A DNA stretch of 64,000 nt from Streptomyces chartreusis NRRL 3882 (GTDB lineage: Bacteria; Actinomycetota; Actinomycetes; Streptomycetales; Streptomycetaceae). The translations under genes were made by a program, and so were the position numbers. The notes under the pieces are model-generated. The model searched no databases, was not told where the DNA came from, and worked only from the letters and a program-made list of their open reading frames with translations. This document shows positions 54,173 to 63,609 of the stretch, one piece after another (within the stretch, counting starts at the first letter, position 1; every line of letters begins with the position of its first letter). The stretch is from the NCBI RefSeq assembly GCF_900236475.1, contig NZ_LT963352.1, forward strand, positions 3,038,001-3,102,000. Reading direction: 5' to 3'.

Positions 54173-55576
54173 TCAGGGCGCATGGCGCCAGTGCTCGGCG
54201 AGATCGCCCCACAGGTACGCGGTGGTCTCGACGCCCTTGAGGAGCAGGTCGAGTTCCACCTTCTCGTTCGGGGCGTGCCAGCCGTCGGACGGGACGGAGA
54301 TGCCGAGGAAGAGCACCGGTACGCCGAGCACGTCCTGGAGGTCCGCCGCCGGTCCGGAGCCGCCCTCGCGCGTGAAGCGGACCGGCTTCCCGAAGGCCCG
54401 GCCCATCGCACGGGCGACCGACTTCAGGGCCGGGTGGTCCAGCGGCGTCAGGCACGGGCGTGTGGCCCCGCTGAACGTGATCTCGCAGCGGATCCCGGCG
54501 GGCACCTGCTGCTCGGCCCAGGCGCGGACGGCCTTCTCCACGTGGTCGGGGTCCTGGCCCGCCACCAGCCGGAAGGACAGCTTCACCATGGCGGAGGACG
54601 GCACGATGGTCTTGCTGCCGGGGCCCTGGTAGCCGCCTCCGATGCCGTTGACCTCCGCGGTCGGGCGGGCCCAGACGCGCTCCAGGGTGCTGTACCCGGC
54701 CTCACCCTGGGTGGCGTGCGACTTGGCCGCGCGCAGCCACTGCCGCTCGTCGAAGGGCAGTTCGGCGAAGAGTTCCCGCTCGCGGTCGGTGAGTTCGATC
54801 ACGCCGTCGTAGAAGCCCGGGATCGCCACGCGGGCGTGTTCGTCGTGCAGGGCGGCGACCAGCCGGGCGGCGGCGGTCGCCGGGTTGGGCACCGCGCCGC
54901 CGAAGGAGCCGGAGTGGATGTCCTGGTCGGGGCCGTGCAGGCGTATCTCGCACTCGGCGAGGCCGCGCATGCCGGTGCACACCGTGGGGGTGTCCTCGGA
55001 CCACATGCCGGTGTCGGAGACGATCACGGCGTCGGCGGCGAGCCGCTCGGCGTGCTGCTCGACGAGGGCCCGGAAGTGCGGCGAGCCGGACTCCTCCTCG
55101 CCCTCGATCAACAGCTTCAGGTGCACCGCCGGGGTGGTGCGGCCGGTGGCGGCGAGGTGGGCGCGGATGCCGAGGGTGTGGAAGAACACCTGGCCCTTGT
55201 CGTCGGCCGCCCCGCGCGCGTAGAGGCGGTTCTCGCGGACCACCGGCTCGAAGGGCTCGCTGTCCCAGCCGTCCTCGCGGGCGGCGGGCTGTACGTCGTG
55301 GTGGCCGTAGACCAGCACCGTGGGCGCCTGCGGGTCGTCACAGGGCCACTCGGCGAAGACGGCGGGCGCGCCCGGGGTCTGCCAGACCTCGGCCGTCGGG
55401 AACCCGGTCTCCTTCAGCTTGGCGGCGAGCCAGTCGGCGCTGCGTCGTACGTCGGGCGCGTGGTCCGGCTGGGCCGACACCGACGGGATGCGCAGCCACT
55501 CGGCGAGGTCGTCGAGGAAGGCGGCGCGGTGCTGCTCGATGTACGTACGGACGACACTGTCCGGGGTCTGGCTCAT
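54173..55576 (-). CDS. M20 family dipeptidase
   Basis: A 467-residue zinc exopeptidase. Metal ligands are seen in order: His in VYGHHDVQPA, Asp in GAADDKGQ, the Glu pair in LIEGEEESGS, Asp in VIVSDTG and a final His near WHAPNEKVE. A dimerisation domain lies at about 215-370. The family includes carnosine-type dipeptidases. It is followed rightwards by adnB on the same strand, with a 10-base gap from the adnB stop. Confidence 0.9.
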   Translation of the reverse strand: MSQTPDSVVRTYIEQHRAAFLDDLAEWLRIPSVSAQPDHAPDVRRSADWLAAKLKETGFPTAEVWQTPGAPAVFAEWPCDDPQAPTVLVYGHHDVQPAAREDGWDSEPFEPVVRENRLYARGAADDKGQVFFHTLGIRAHLAATGRTTPAVHLKLLIEGEEESGSPHFRALVEQHAERLAADAVIVSDTGMWSEDTPTVCTGMRGLAECEIRLHGPDQDIHSGSFGGAVPNPATAAARLVAALHDEHARVAIPGFYDGVIELTDRERELFAELPFDERQWLRAAKSHATQGEAGYSTLERVWARPTAEVNGIGGGYQGPGSKTIVPSSAMVKLSFRLVAGQDPDHVEKAVRAWAEQQVPAGIRCEITFSGATRPCLTPLDHPALKSVARAMGRAFGKPVRFTREGGSGPAADLQDVLGVPVLFLGISVPSDGWHAPNEKVELDLLLKGVETTAYLWGDLAEHWRHAP

Positions 55577-55586
55577 GGTCACGAGC

Positions 55587-58500
55587 CTATCGGCCCGCAC
55601 TGACGTCCTCGGAGTGCGGTTCCTCACCGGGCCCCTCACCTGACGTGGACTCCTCACCGGGCGGCTCCTCCAGCAGCAGCCGCTCCAGCGCCGCCCGGTC
55701 CGGCAGCCGGTCCGGGCGTACGACCTCCCCGCTGCGCACGTACAGGAACGCGGCTGTGACCGACTCCGGGGGCACACCCTGCTGCTCGGCCCAGGCGAGG
55801 CGGTAGACGGCGAGCTGGAGCGGGTCCGCGGTGCGGGAGCGGTTCGTCTTCCAGTCGACGATCTCGTACGTCGCGTCCTCTCCGTCGCCCTCCTTGTAGA
55901 CGGCGTCGATGCGGCCCCGTACGACACGGCCGGCGATCGCTAGCTGGAAGGGGGCCTCCACGCGATAGGGCGTGCGGTGGGCGTACTCGGTGCGCTCGAA
56001 GGCGTCCTTGAGGGCCTCCAGGTCCCGTTCGTCGGCGATCTCGGCCTCGCTGCCGGGCAGTTCCTCGGGCTCCAGCATGGGCAGGGTGAGCTCTTCGAAG
56101 CGGGCCTCGACCCAGGCGTGGAAGCGGGTGCCGCGGCGGGCGGCGGGCTGGGGCGGGCGGGGCATGGGGCGGGCCAGTTCCTGGGCGAATCCGTCCGGGT
56201 CGGCGGCCAGGCGCAGCAGCTGCGACGCCGTGAGCGACGCCGGGAGGCGGACTTCCGTGACGTCGTCACGGGCGCGCAGGAGCTCGCCGGTGAGGGCGTC
56301 GAGGTCGCGGTCCCAGGAGGCGACGGTGCGGGCTTCCTCCGGGGTGAGGCGGGGCTGTTCGGGGGCCCTTTGGTGGGGGGTGCGCGCGGCTGGGGGCTCC
56401 GGCGGCGGCGCCTGGTGGGGGATCGTGGGGCGGTCCACCGGCCAGTCGTCCCAGTCGGCCGGGTCCTCCGCGAGGGCGTCGTCGCCGAAGGGGCCGGCTG
56501 CGGACCGGGCGTCGCCGAAGGGGCCGGCTGCGGAGACCGCGTCGTCGAAGGGGACGTCCGCGAAAGGGTCCGGTTCGTCGTACGGAGGTTCGTCGTCCTC
56601 CGGAGGCGGCGGCCACTCCGGGTCGTCGGCCCTGTCCGGGTCATGCACGGCCGTGGAGTGCCCGTCCTCGTGGGACGCGAGGGCCTCCAGGTGCGCCAGG
56701 ACGGTCGCGGCGGCCGCGCGGCGGCGGGCCAGGGCCGTCTCGTCCAGGGGCAGGGGCCAGACCTGGTCGGCGGTGGCCTGGTGCAGGGCCGGGTTCTCCT
56801 CGTCCTCGGCGGGTTCGTCCGCCCAGGCCTCGATCTCGCCGTAACCGGCCGCGCAGTGGTCGTAGAGCGCCTGGAGGAACGCGGACGGTCCGCGGCGCTT
56901 CTTCTGGGTGGGTCCCCACCAGTGGCCGGAGCCCAGGAGCAGGGAGCGCGGGCGCGTGAAGGTGACGTAGCCGAGGCGGAGTTCCTCGGTGTGCTGGTGG
57001 TCCTTCATGGCCTCGTGGAAGGCTCTCAGGCCCCTGGCGTCCCAGGACTCCACGTCGGGCAGGGTGTCGGCGTCGCCGCGCAGCCCGTGCGGCAGGACCT
57101 TGCCCTGGGAGGTCCACTTCTCGCGGCCCTGGCTGCTGGGGAAGGTGCCGGTGACCAGCCCGGGGACGACCACGACGTCCCATTCCAGGCCCTTGGACTT
57201 GTGGGCGGTGAGCACCTTGACGGTGTTCTCGCCGCCGGGGAGGGCGTTGTCGAGGCCCTTCTCGTACTGGGCGGCGGTGCGCAGGAAGCCGAGGAAGGCG
57301 AGCAGGCTGGCCTCGTTGTCGCCGGCGGCGAACGAGGCGGCGACGTCCAGGAAGTTGGAGAGGGTCTCGCGGCGGCGCGCGGCCAGGGCGTGCGGGGACG
57401 CCGACAGCTCGACCTCCAGGCCGGTGACGGCGAGGACGCGGTGCAGGACGTCCATCAGCGGGTCGGCCAGGGAGCGGCGCAGCTCGCGCAGCTCGGTGGC
57501 CAGGCGGGCGAAGCGCACGCGCGCGTCGGAGGAGAAGGGCAGCCCGTCGTCGTCCCCGTGGCCGTCCAGCGGCGTCTCCAGGAACGTGTCGAGGGCGTCC
57601 GCGAGCGAGATCACCTCGGCCGGGTCGACTCCCTCGACGGCCTCGGCGAGGCGGCGGTCCGGGTCGTCGCCGCCCTCCACGCGCGCGTGCGACACGAGGA
57701 GCCGGGCACGCCGCCCCAGCAGGGCGAGGTCGCGCGGGCCGATACGCCAGCGGGGACCGGTCAGCAGGCGCACCAGGGAGGCGTTGGCGCCGGGGTCCTG
57801 GAGGACCTCGCAGACGGCGACGAGGTCGGCGATCTCGGGCAGGTGCAGCAGTCCGGACAGGCCGACGACCTCGACCGGGATGTCCCGGGCGACCAGGGCG
57901 CCCTGGATCTCGGCGAAATCGGTCGCCGTGCGGCACAGGACGGCGATCTCGCCGGGTGCCGTCCCGGTCCGTACGAGGTGGGCGACGGAGTCGGCGGCCC
58001 AGTCGATCTCCTCGGCGTGGGTGCGCAGCAGGGCGCAGCGGACCATGCCGTCGCGTTCGGCGCCGGGGGCCGGGCGCAGGGCCTCCACGCCCGCGTGCAG
58101 GGCCCGCAGGGGCTCCGCGAGGCCGTTCGCGAGGTCGAGGAGACGGCCGCCGCTGCGGCGGTTCTCGCTGAGCGCCTGCCGGGTCGCCGGGCGGCCGTCG
58201 GCGTGGGCGAAGTGCTCGGGGAAGTCGTCCAGGTTGGCGACTGAGGCGCCGCGCCAGCCGTAGATGGCCTGGCAGGGGTCGCCGACGGCGGTGACGGGGT
58301 GACCGGTGCCCTCGCCGAACAGGCCGGCCAGGAGGACGCGTTGGGCGACCGACGTGTCCTGGTACTCGTCGAGCAGGACCACCCGGAACTCGTCGCGCAG
58401 CGCGCGGCCCACTTCGGGGATCTTCGCGAGCCGGGCCGACAGGGCGATCTGGTCGCCGAAGTCGAGCAGGTCCCGCTCGCGCTTGGCGGCCCGGTACCGG

Positions 58501-59201
58501 GTGACCAGTTCGGCCAGTTCGCGGCGGGCGGCGGCCGCTTCGGGCACCTTGCGCAGATCGGCGTTGGTGAGCTTGGCGCCGCGCAGGGTCAGCAGCAGTT
58601 CGGCGTCGTAGGCGCGCAGCGCTTCCGGGCGGACGAGGTGCTCGGCGAGCTCGGCGTCGAGGGCGAGGAGGTCGCCGACCAGATCCGGGAAGGACCGGGT
58701 CAGGGCCGGGTAGCTGCCCGGGGCCTCCCGCAGCACGCGCGCGGCGAGCTGGAACCGGGTCGCGTCGGCGAGCAGCCGGGACGTGGGCTCCAGACCGATG
58801 CGCAGGCCGTGGTCGGTGAGCAGGCGGCCCGCGAAGGCGTGGTACGTGGAGATCACCGGCTCGCCCGGCGGGTTGTCCGGGTCGATGGCGTCCGGGTCGG
58901 TGACGCCGGCCTTGACCAGCGCCTTGCGGACGCGCTCGGCGAGTTCGGCGGCGGCCTTGTTGGTGAAGGTGAGGCCGAGCACCTGCTCGGGGGCGACCTG
59001 GCCGGTGCCGACCAGCCACACCACGCGTGCCGCCATCACCGTCGTCTTGCCCGAGCCGGCTCCCGCCACGATCACCTGCGGGGCGGGCGGCGCGGTGATG
59101 CAGGCCGTCTGCTCAGGGGTGAACGGGATGCCGAGGAGCTCCTTGAGCTGCTCGGGATCAGTGATACGGGCGGGCACGTCAGAGAGGCTAGCGGCGGCCA
59201 C
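55587..59201 (-). CDS. adnB: AdnB: helicase-nuclease subunit of the AdnAB recombination motor
   Basis: A 1204-residue UvrD-like helicase fused to a C-terminal RecB-type nuclease. Walker A is VAGAGSGKTT (near residue 46), Walker B LLDEYQDTS, then GDPCQAIYGWRGA and VLTAHKSKGLEWD. The nuclease core (from about 1010) has GTRFHAWVEARF, the Asp in GRIDAVYKEGD and the DWK triad EIVDWKTN. AdnAB resects double-strand breaks in actinobacteria. An acidic linker (about 850-960) carries a recent repeat. The GTG at 59201 is taken, with a GTG at 59177 possible; neither has a clear ribosome site. Confidence 0.92.
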   Translation of the reverse strand: MAAASLSDVPARITDPEQLKELLGIPFTPEQTACITAPPAPQVIVAGAGSGKTTVMAARVVWLVGTGQVAPEQVLGLTFTNKAAAELAERVRKALVKAGVTDPDAIDPDNPPGEPVISTYHAFAGRLLTDHGLRIGLEPTSRLLADATRFQLAARVLREAPGSYPALTRSFPDLVGDLLALDAELAEHLVRPEALRAYDAELLLTLRGAKLTNADLRKVPEAAAARRELAELVTRYRAAKRERDLLDFGDQIALSARLAKIPEVGRALRDEFRVVLLDEYQDTSVAQRVLLAGLFGEGTGHPVTAVGDPCQAIYGWRGASVANLDDFPEHFAHADGRPATRQALSENRRSGGRLLDLANGLAEPLRALHAGVEALRPAPGAERDGMVRCALLRTHAEEIDWAADSVAHLVRTGTAPGEIAVLCRTATDFAEIQGALVARDIPVEVVGLSGLLHLPEIADLVAVCEVLQDPGANASLVRLLTGPRWRIGPRDLALLGRRARLLVSHARVEGGDDPDRRLAEAVEGVDPAEVISLADALDTFLETPLDGHGDDDGLPFSSDARVRFARLATELRELRRSLADPLMDVLHRVLAVTGLEVELSASPHALAARRRETLSNFLDVAASFAAGDNEASLLAFLGFLRTAAQYEKGLDNALPGGENTVKVLTAHKSKGLEWDVVVVPGLVTGTFPSSQGREKWTSQGKVLPHGLRGDADTLPDVESWDARGLRAFHEAMKDHQHTEELRLGYVTFTRPRSLLLGSGHWWGPTQKKRRGPSAFLQALYDHCAAGYGEIEAWADEPAEDEENPALHQATADQVWPLPLDETALARRRAAAATVLAHLEALASHEDGHSTAVHDPDRADDPEWPPPPEDDEPPYDEPDPFADVPFDDAVSAAGPFGDARSAAGPFGDDALAEDPADWDDWPVDRPTIPHQAPPPEPPAARTPHQRAPEQPRLTPEEARTVASWDRDLDALTGELLRARDDVTEVRLPASLTASQLLRLAADPDGFAQELARPMPRPPQPAARRGTRFHAWVEARFEELTLPMLEPEELPGSEAEIADERDLEALKDAFERTEYAHRTPYRVEAPFQLAIAGRVVRGRIDAVYKEGDGEDATYEIVDWKTNRSRTADPLQLAVYRLAWAEQQGVPPESVTAAFLYVRSGEVVRPDRLPDRAALERLLLEEPPGEESTSGEGPGEEPHSEDVSAGR
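56481..56534. repeat. 24-bp direct repeat in the AdnB linker
   Basis: GTCGCCGAAGGGGCCGGCTG plus CGGA occurs at 56481-56504 and again at 56511-56534, a 30-bp period. A diverged third unit follows towards 56560. It encodes the repeated AAGPFGD in the acidic linker. Confidence 0.85.
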
Positions 59202-59268
59202 TGACAGCGGCGGCCGGATCGGCTGCCCGGGCGAAGGAAGCGCAGGTCAGCGCACCTGGTGCGATAGA

Positions 59269-62200
59269 TCACTCGACGACATGGCGGCCCTCCTGCCGCG
59301 CGCTGCACGAGGCCCGGAACGCGCAGTGCGCGCAGTGCTGGCCGGCGGTCGGTGTGAAGCGCTCGTCGAGGACCTTGCCGGCCGCGGTGGCCAGCAGGTC
59401 ACCGACCCACTCCCCCTCCAGCGGCTCCTGGGCCTGCACCTTGGGCAGGGTCTCGCCGCCGTCGCGCTGGGCGGCGCCCTGGCGCAGATGGACCAGTTCC
59501 GCGCCGCCCGGCTGGGGGCGCACACCGTCGAACAGGTCGTCGACGGCGCCTTCGCGGACGGCCAGCTGGTAGACGGCGAGCTGCGGGTGGCGCTCCACCT
59601 CCTTGCCGGTGGGTGCCTGTTTGCCGGTCTTGAAGTCGACCACGTAGGCACGGCCCTCGCCGTCCGCCTCCACCCGGTCCATCTGGCCGCGGATGCGCAC
59701 CTGGTAGTCGCCCGCTTCGAGGGTGACGTCGAAGTCGTGCTCGCTGGCCACCGGGGTGCGCCCGGTGCGGTCCATGACGTGCCACTTCAGGAACCGTTCG
59801 AGCGCCACGCGCGCGTTGTCCTTCTCCTGGTCCGACTTCCACGGCGCGTCGAAGGCCAGGGCGTTCCACACGGAGTCGAGGCGTTCCATGAGGACGGAGA
59901 GATCGGCCGGGGTGTGCCCGGAGGCGACCTCGTCGGCGAGAACGTGCACGACGTTGCCGAAGCCCTGGGCGGCGGTCGCGGGCGCGTCGGCCTTCACCTC
60001 GCGGCCCAGGAACCACTGCAGGGCGCAGGTGTTGGCGAGCTGGTCGAGGGCGCTGCCGGAGAGCACGACGGGCTGGTCGCGGTCGCGCAGCGGCACCTTG
60101 GACTCGGTCGGCTCGAACATGCCCCACCAGCGGTAGGGGTGCGCGGAGGGCACCAAGGGGCGGCCGTCCTCGTCGGCGAGGGCGGCGAGCCGGGCGAGGC
60201 GGTGGGCGGCGGCCTCCCGGAGGGCGTCGGAGACGCGCGGGTCGACGGTCGTGGCACGCAGTTCGGCGACGAGGGCGGCGACGGACAGCGGGCGGCGCGG
60301 GCGCCCGGTGACGTCCTTGGGTTCGACGCCGAGTTCGGTCAGGAAGCGGGAGGGCTGGTCGCCGTCGTCCGCCGGGGCCTTGACCGCGGTCACGACGAGG
60401 CGTTCACGCGCGCGCGTGGCGGCCACGTAGAACAGGCGGCGCTCCTCGGCGAGCAGCGCGCCGGGGGTGAGGGGTTCGGCGAGTCCGTCGCGGCCGATGC
60501 GGTCGGCCTCCAGCAGGGAGCCGCGGCGGCGCAGATCCGGCCACAGGCCCTCCTGGACGCCCGCCACGACCACGAGGCGCCACTCCAGGCCCTTGGAGCG
60601 GTGCGCGGTCATCAGGCGGACGGCGTCGGGGCGTACGGCACGGCGCGTGAGGGTGTCGGCGGCGATGTCCTCTGCCTCGATCTCCTCAAGGAAGTTGAGG
60701 GCGCCCCGGCCGCCGGTGCGCTCCTCGGCACGGGCCGCGGTCGCGAAGAGTGCGCAGACGGCGTCCAGATCGCGGTCGGCGTTGCGCCCGGCCGCGCCGC
60801 CGCGGCGAGCGGCCCGCTCCAGCCGGGTGGGCCACGGCGTGCCCTCCCACAGGTCCCACAGCGCCTCCTCGGCACTGCCGCCGCCCGCCAGCCGCTCCCG
60901 CGCCTTGCGCAGCAGCGCGCCGAGGCGCTGGGCGCCACGCGCGTACGCGGGGTCGTGCACGGCGAGGCGCTCCGGCTCGGCGAGTGCCCGCGCGAGCAGC
61001 ACGTCGGAGGGAGGCGGCAGCGGGTTGCCCGCGGCCCGCTCCTCGTCGCGCAGGGCACGGCCGAGGCGGCGCAGATCGGCGGCGTCCATGCTCGCGAGCG
61101 GTGAGGTGAGGAGAGTGAGGGCGGTCTCGGTGTCGAGCCAGGAACTCTCCTCGGATTCCCCGGAAGCCGGCTCTCCTCCGGCGGCCTCGGCCTCCCCCGA
61201 AGCCGCCTCCCCATCGGTCCCCGTCGCCTCCCCATCGGTCCCCGTCGCCTCCCCATCGGTCCCCGTCGCCTCCGCGGCGGCCACCGCCCGCAGCGCCGTC
61301 AGCAGCGGTGCCACCGCCGGTTCGTGACGCAGGGGCACGTCGTCCCCGTCCACGTCCACGGGTACGCCCGCCGCCGTGAGGGCGCGGCGGACCGTCGGGA
61401 TGGTGCGGGATCCGGCGCGCACCAGGACGGCCATCTCGCTCCAGGGGACGCCGTCCTCCAGGTGGGCCCTGCGGAGGATGTCGGCGATGTTGTCCAGCTC
61501 CGTCCCGGGCGTCGGGTACGTGTACGCCTCGACGCGGCCGCCGTCCCGTACGGGCGCGAGTTCTCGGTGGGCGCGCACCTTCTCGGCGGGCAGGCGGGTC
61601 AGCGGCATGCGCTGGGTCAGCAGCCGGGTGGCGGCCAGCAGGGCGGCGCCGGAGCGGCGGGAGGTGCGCAGCACCGCGACGGGGGCCGGGCGGCCGTCCG
61701 CGCGCGGGAAGGCGTGCGGGAAGTCGAGGATGCCGTTCACGTCCGCCCCGCGGAACGCGTAGATCGACTGGTCGGGGTCACCGAACGCGACGAGCGTGCG
61801 ACCGCCGCCGGCCAGGGCGTGCAGGAGTCGTACCTGAGCGGGATCGGTGTCCTGGTACTCGTCGACGTAGACGGCGTCGTAGCGGGCGGCGAGCGCCGCG
61901 GCGACCTCGGGCCGGCGGGCGAGGAGCACCGCGCGGTGGACGAGTTCCGCGTAGTCGATCACGCCCTGGAGGTCGAGCACGTCGAGGTACTCGGCGAGGA
62001 AGGCGGCGGCGGCGCGCCAGTCGGGGCGTCCCGAGCGGCGGGCGAAGGCGTCCAGGGCGTCCGGACCGAGACCCAGTTCACGCGTGCGGGCGAGGACCGC
62101 GCGGACCTCGTCGGCGAAACCACGGGTGGTCAGGCAGGCGCGCAGGTCGTCCGGCCAGCGCACGTGCGAGAGCCCGAGCCGCTCCAGGTCCACCTGGCCG

Positions 62201-62661
62201 GCGAGCAGTTCCCGGACCGAGACGTCCTGCTCGGGACCGGACAGCAGCCGCAGCGGCTCCACGAACAGGTCGTTCTCCTGGTGGGCGCGGACCAGGGCGT
62301 AGCAGAACGAGTGGAAGGTGGTCGCCTGGGGGGCGTGGGCCGCGCCGCTCCGCAGGGCCATGCGGTCGCGCAGTTCTACGGCCGCCCTACGGCTGAAGGT
62401 GAGCACGAGGACGCGCTCGGGGTCTGCGCCCCGGGCGATGCGCTCGGCCACGGACTCGACGAGCGTGGTGGTCTTGCCGGTGCCCGGACCTGCGAGAACG
62501 AGCAGCGGGCCGGTGGTGTGGTCAACCACGGAGCGCTGCGAGGCGTCCAAACGAGGGGGGTCCAGCCGGTCAGGAGGGGTACGTACCAGTCGGTAAGCGC
62601 CACGGCTCCCCCGCCGCACCCGGGGGTGCGACAGGCCGTTGGTGGAGAAAGAGGAGCTCAC
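59269..62661 (-). CDS. adnA: AdnA: helicase-nuclease subunit of AdnAB, with Fe-S motif
   Basis: A 1130-residue partner of AdnB. Walker A is LAGPGTGKTTTL (near residue 57), Walker B YVDEYQDTDP, then GDPDQSIYAFRGAD and MTAHRSKGLEWR. The C-terminal nuclease has GNVVHVLADEV, Asp in MDRVEADGEG and the DFK triad VVDFKTGKQ. Four cysteines flank it (NTCALQWF and HCAHCAFRASC), the AddB/AdnA-type iron-sulfur staple. A Thr/Gly/Asp/Glu linker near residue 480 carries three 7-residue repeats. The GTG at 62661 is used. adnB begins 67 bases after its stop. Confidence 0.92.
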   Translation of the reverse strand: MSSSFSTNGLSHPRVRRGSRGAYRLVRTPPDRLDPPRLDASQRSVVDHTTGPLLVLAGPGTGKTTTLVESVAERIARGADPERVLVLTFSRRAAVELRDRMALRSGAAHAPQATTFHSFCYALVRAHQENDLFVEPLRLLSGPEQDVSVRELLAGQVDLERLGLSHVRWPDDLRACLTTRGFADEVRAVLARTRELGLGPDALDAFARRSGRPDWRAAAAFLAEYLDVLDLQGVIDYAELVHRAVLLARRPEVAAALAARYDAVYVDEYQDTDPAQVRLLHALAGGGRTLVAFGDPDQSIYAFRGADVNGILDFPHAFPRADGRPAPVAVLRTSRRSGAALLAATRLLTQRMPLTRLPAEKVRAHRELAPVRDGGRVEAYTYPTPGTELDNIADILRRAHLEDGVPWSEMAVLVRAGSRTIPTVRRALTAAGVPVDVDGDDVPLRHEPAVAPLLTALRAVAAAEATGTDGEATGTDGEATGTDGEAASGEAEAAGGEPASGESEESSWLDTETALTLLTSPLASMDAADLRRLGRALRDEERAAGNPLPPPSDVLLARALAEPERLAVHDPAYARGAQRLGALLRKARERLAGGGSAEEALWDLWEGTPWPTRLERAARRGGAAGRNADRDLDAVCALFATAARAEERTGGRGALNFLEEIEAEDIAADTLTRRAVRPDAVRLMTAHRSKGLEWRLVVVAGVQEGLWPDLRRRGSLLEADRIGRDGLAEPLTPGALLAEERRLFYVAATRARERLVVTAVKAPADDGDQPSRFLTELGVEPKDVTGRPRRPLSVAALVAELRATTVDPRVSDALREAAAHRLARLAALADEDGRPLVPSAHPYRWWGMFEPTESKVPLRDRDQPVVLSGSALDQLANTCALQWFLGREVKADAPATAAQGFGNVVHVLADEVASGHTPADLSVLMERLDSVWNALAFDAPWKSDQEKDNARVALERFLKWHVMDRTGRTPVASEHDFDVTLEAGDYQVRIRGQMDRVEADGEGRAYVVDFKTGKQAPTGKEVERHPQLAVYQLAVREGAVDDLFDGVRPQPGGAELVHLRQGAAQRDGGETLPKVQAQEPLEGEWVGDLLATAAGKVLDERFTPTAGQHCAHCAFRASCSARQEGRHVVE
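61207..61269. repeat. Three perfect 21-bp tandem repeats in adnA
   Basis: The unit CTCCCCATCGGTCCCCGTCG plus C occurs three times without change (61207-61227, 61228-61248, 61249-61269). It encodes three copies of ATGTDGE in an acidic linker. Perfect identity suggests recent slippage and possible length variation between strains. Confidence 0.92.
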
Positions 62662-63000
62662 GTGGTTCGCCGGTCCTGGTGGAAGTGCTGGTTGGCGGGC
62701 CACCGCGCGTGGCGGGCGGTGACCGCGGGGGTGACGGGGACGGGTGCAGCCGACGCTACGCCGACGGACGAGGCGGAAGCAGGGCTTCCTCTTCTTCCCG
62801 CCAGCCACTCAGGTCGCCCACGGCAACCGCGGCCCCAACGGCACCCGGGCCGCACATTGCTCTCCTGGCGCTCAAGGCACTCCAGACGCTCCTGGCACTC
62901 ATGTCCCTCACCTCACGAACGTACGTCATGCCGGCGGAGTGTCCCGATTCCCCCGTCCGGATCAGGGGTCACACGGGAGGGCGTCCGATGCCGGAAGCTG
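62662..63000. other. Gap between adnA and the alkyltransferase-like gene
   Basis: A 339-base stretch with no gene I can support. It must hold the adnA promoter on the minus strand. The adnA frame stays open to an ATG at 62808, but that extension is Arg/Pro-rich and unlike the family. A plus-strand frame from 62661 with an AGAGGAG site has non-coding composition. Confidence 0.6.
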
Positions 63001-63423
63001 TCAGGTGTGACCCTCCGCGCGTTCACCGCCGTCCCAGCGCGCCCGTCTCATGTCGAGGCGCGGCAGGTGGCCCTCGGCGGCCCGGCTCGCCTCCTTCAGG
63101 GGCGTGCCCTCCGCGCGGTAGTGGCCGAGCGCCCGCTGCTCGTGCCCCGGCAGGAGGACGCCGTCCGCACGGACGACCCGCCACCACGGAACGGCTCCGC
63201 CGTAGAGAGCCATCACACGGCCGACCTGCCGTGGACCGCCCTCCTCCAGCCACTCGGCGACGTCCCCGTATGTCATGACACGGCCCGGCGGGATCAGTTC
63301 GGCGACGTCCAGGACCCGCTCGGCGTACGCGGGCAGCGCTTCCCCGGGGTCCTCACGGGTGTCGTCGTACCCCGTGCGGGCGTCCCGCGCGCCGGCGTCC
63401 TGCGGAAGGCTCTCCTCGCTCAT
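63001..63423 (-). CDS. Alkyltransferase-like (ATL) MGMT-family DNA-binding protein
   Basis: A 140-residue protein with the C-terminal MGMT fold (PPGRVMTYGDVAEWL, GGPRQVGRVMA) in which the usual PCHR active site reads PWWRVVR, so the alkyl-accepting Cys is missing. ATL proteins bind O6-alkylguanine and hand it to nucleotide excision repair rather than removing the group. The first 30 residues are polar. The start at 63423 is ATG. Mycobacteria have a similar gene (Rv3204) near adnAB. Confidence 0.88.
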   Translation of the reverse strand: MSEESLPQDAGARDARTGYDDTREDPGEALPAYAERVLDVAELIPPGRVMTYGDVAEWLEEGGPRQVGRVMALYGGAVPWWRVVRADGVLLPGHEQRALGHYRAEGTPLKEASRAAEGHLPRLDMRRARWDGGERAEGHT

Positions 63424-63609
63424 CCGTCCCATCCTGCCCCACCCCACCGACAACGGGACGGGCGTGCTCCGGAGCGTTTCCCTCACCCGGCGGGAGCGAG
63501 TCGGGCAGACTGTGCGCCCCCGCATGTGCACCCTGATGCCCCCGTGTGTCGGTGCGGCATGCCACCATCGTGCGGGCGGTGACCGGTGATACGAGACCAA
63601 GAAGAGACG

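Noticed and set aside
55977..58244. 755-codon plus-strand frame opposite adnB
   Set aside because: It is the mirror of an authentic helicase-nuclease gene and contains no recognisable domain.
62661..63010. Plus-strand small gene with an AGAGGAG site in the gap before the ATL gene
   Set aside because: The translation is Arg/Ser/Pro-rich, runs on into the complement of the ATL gene and shows no domain; it overlaps the adnA start.
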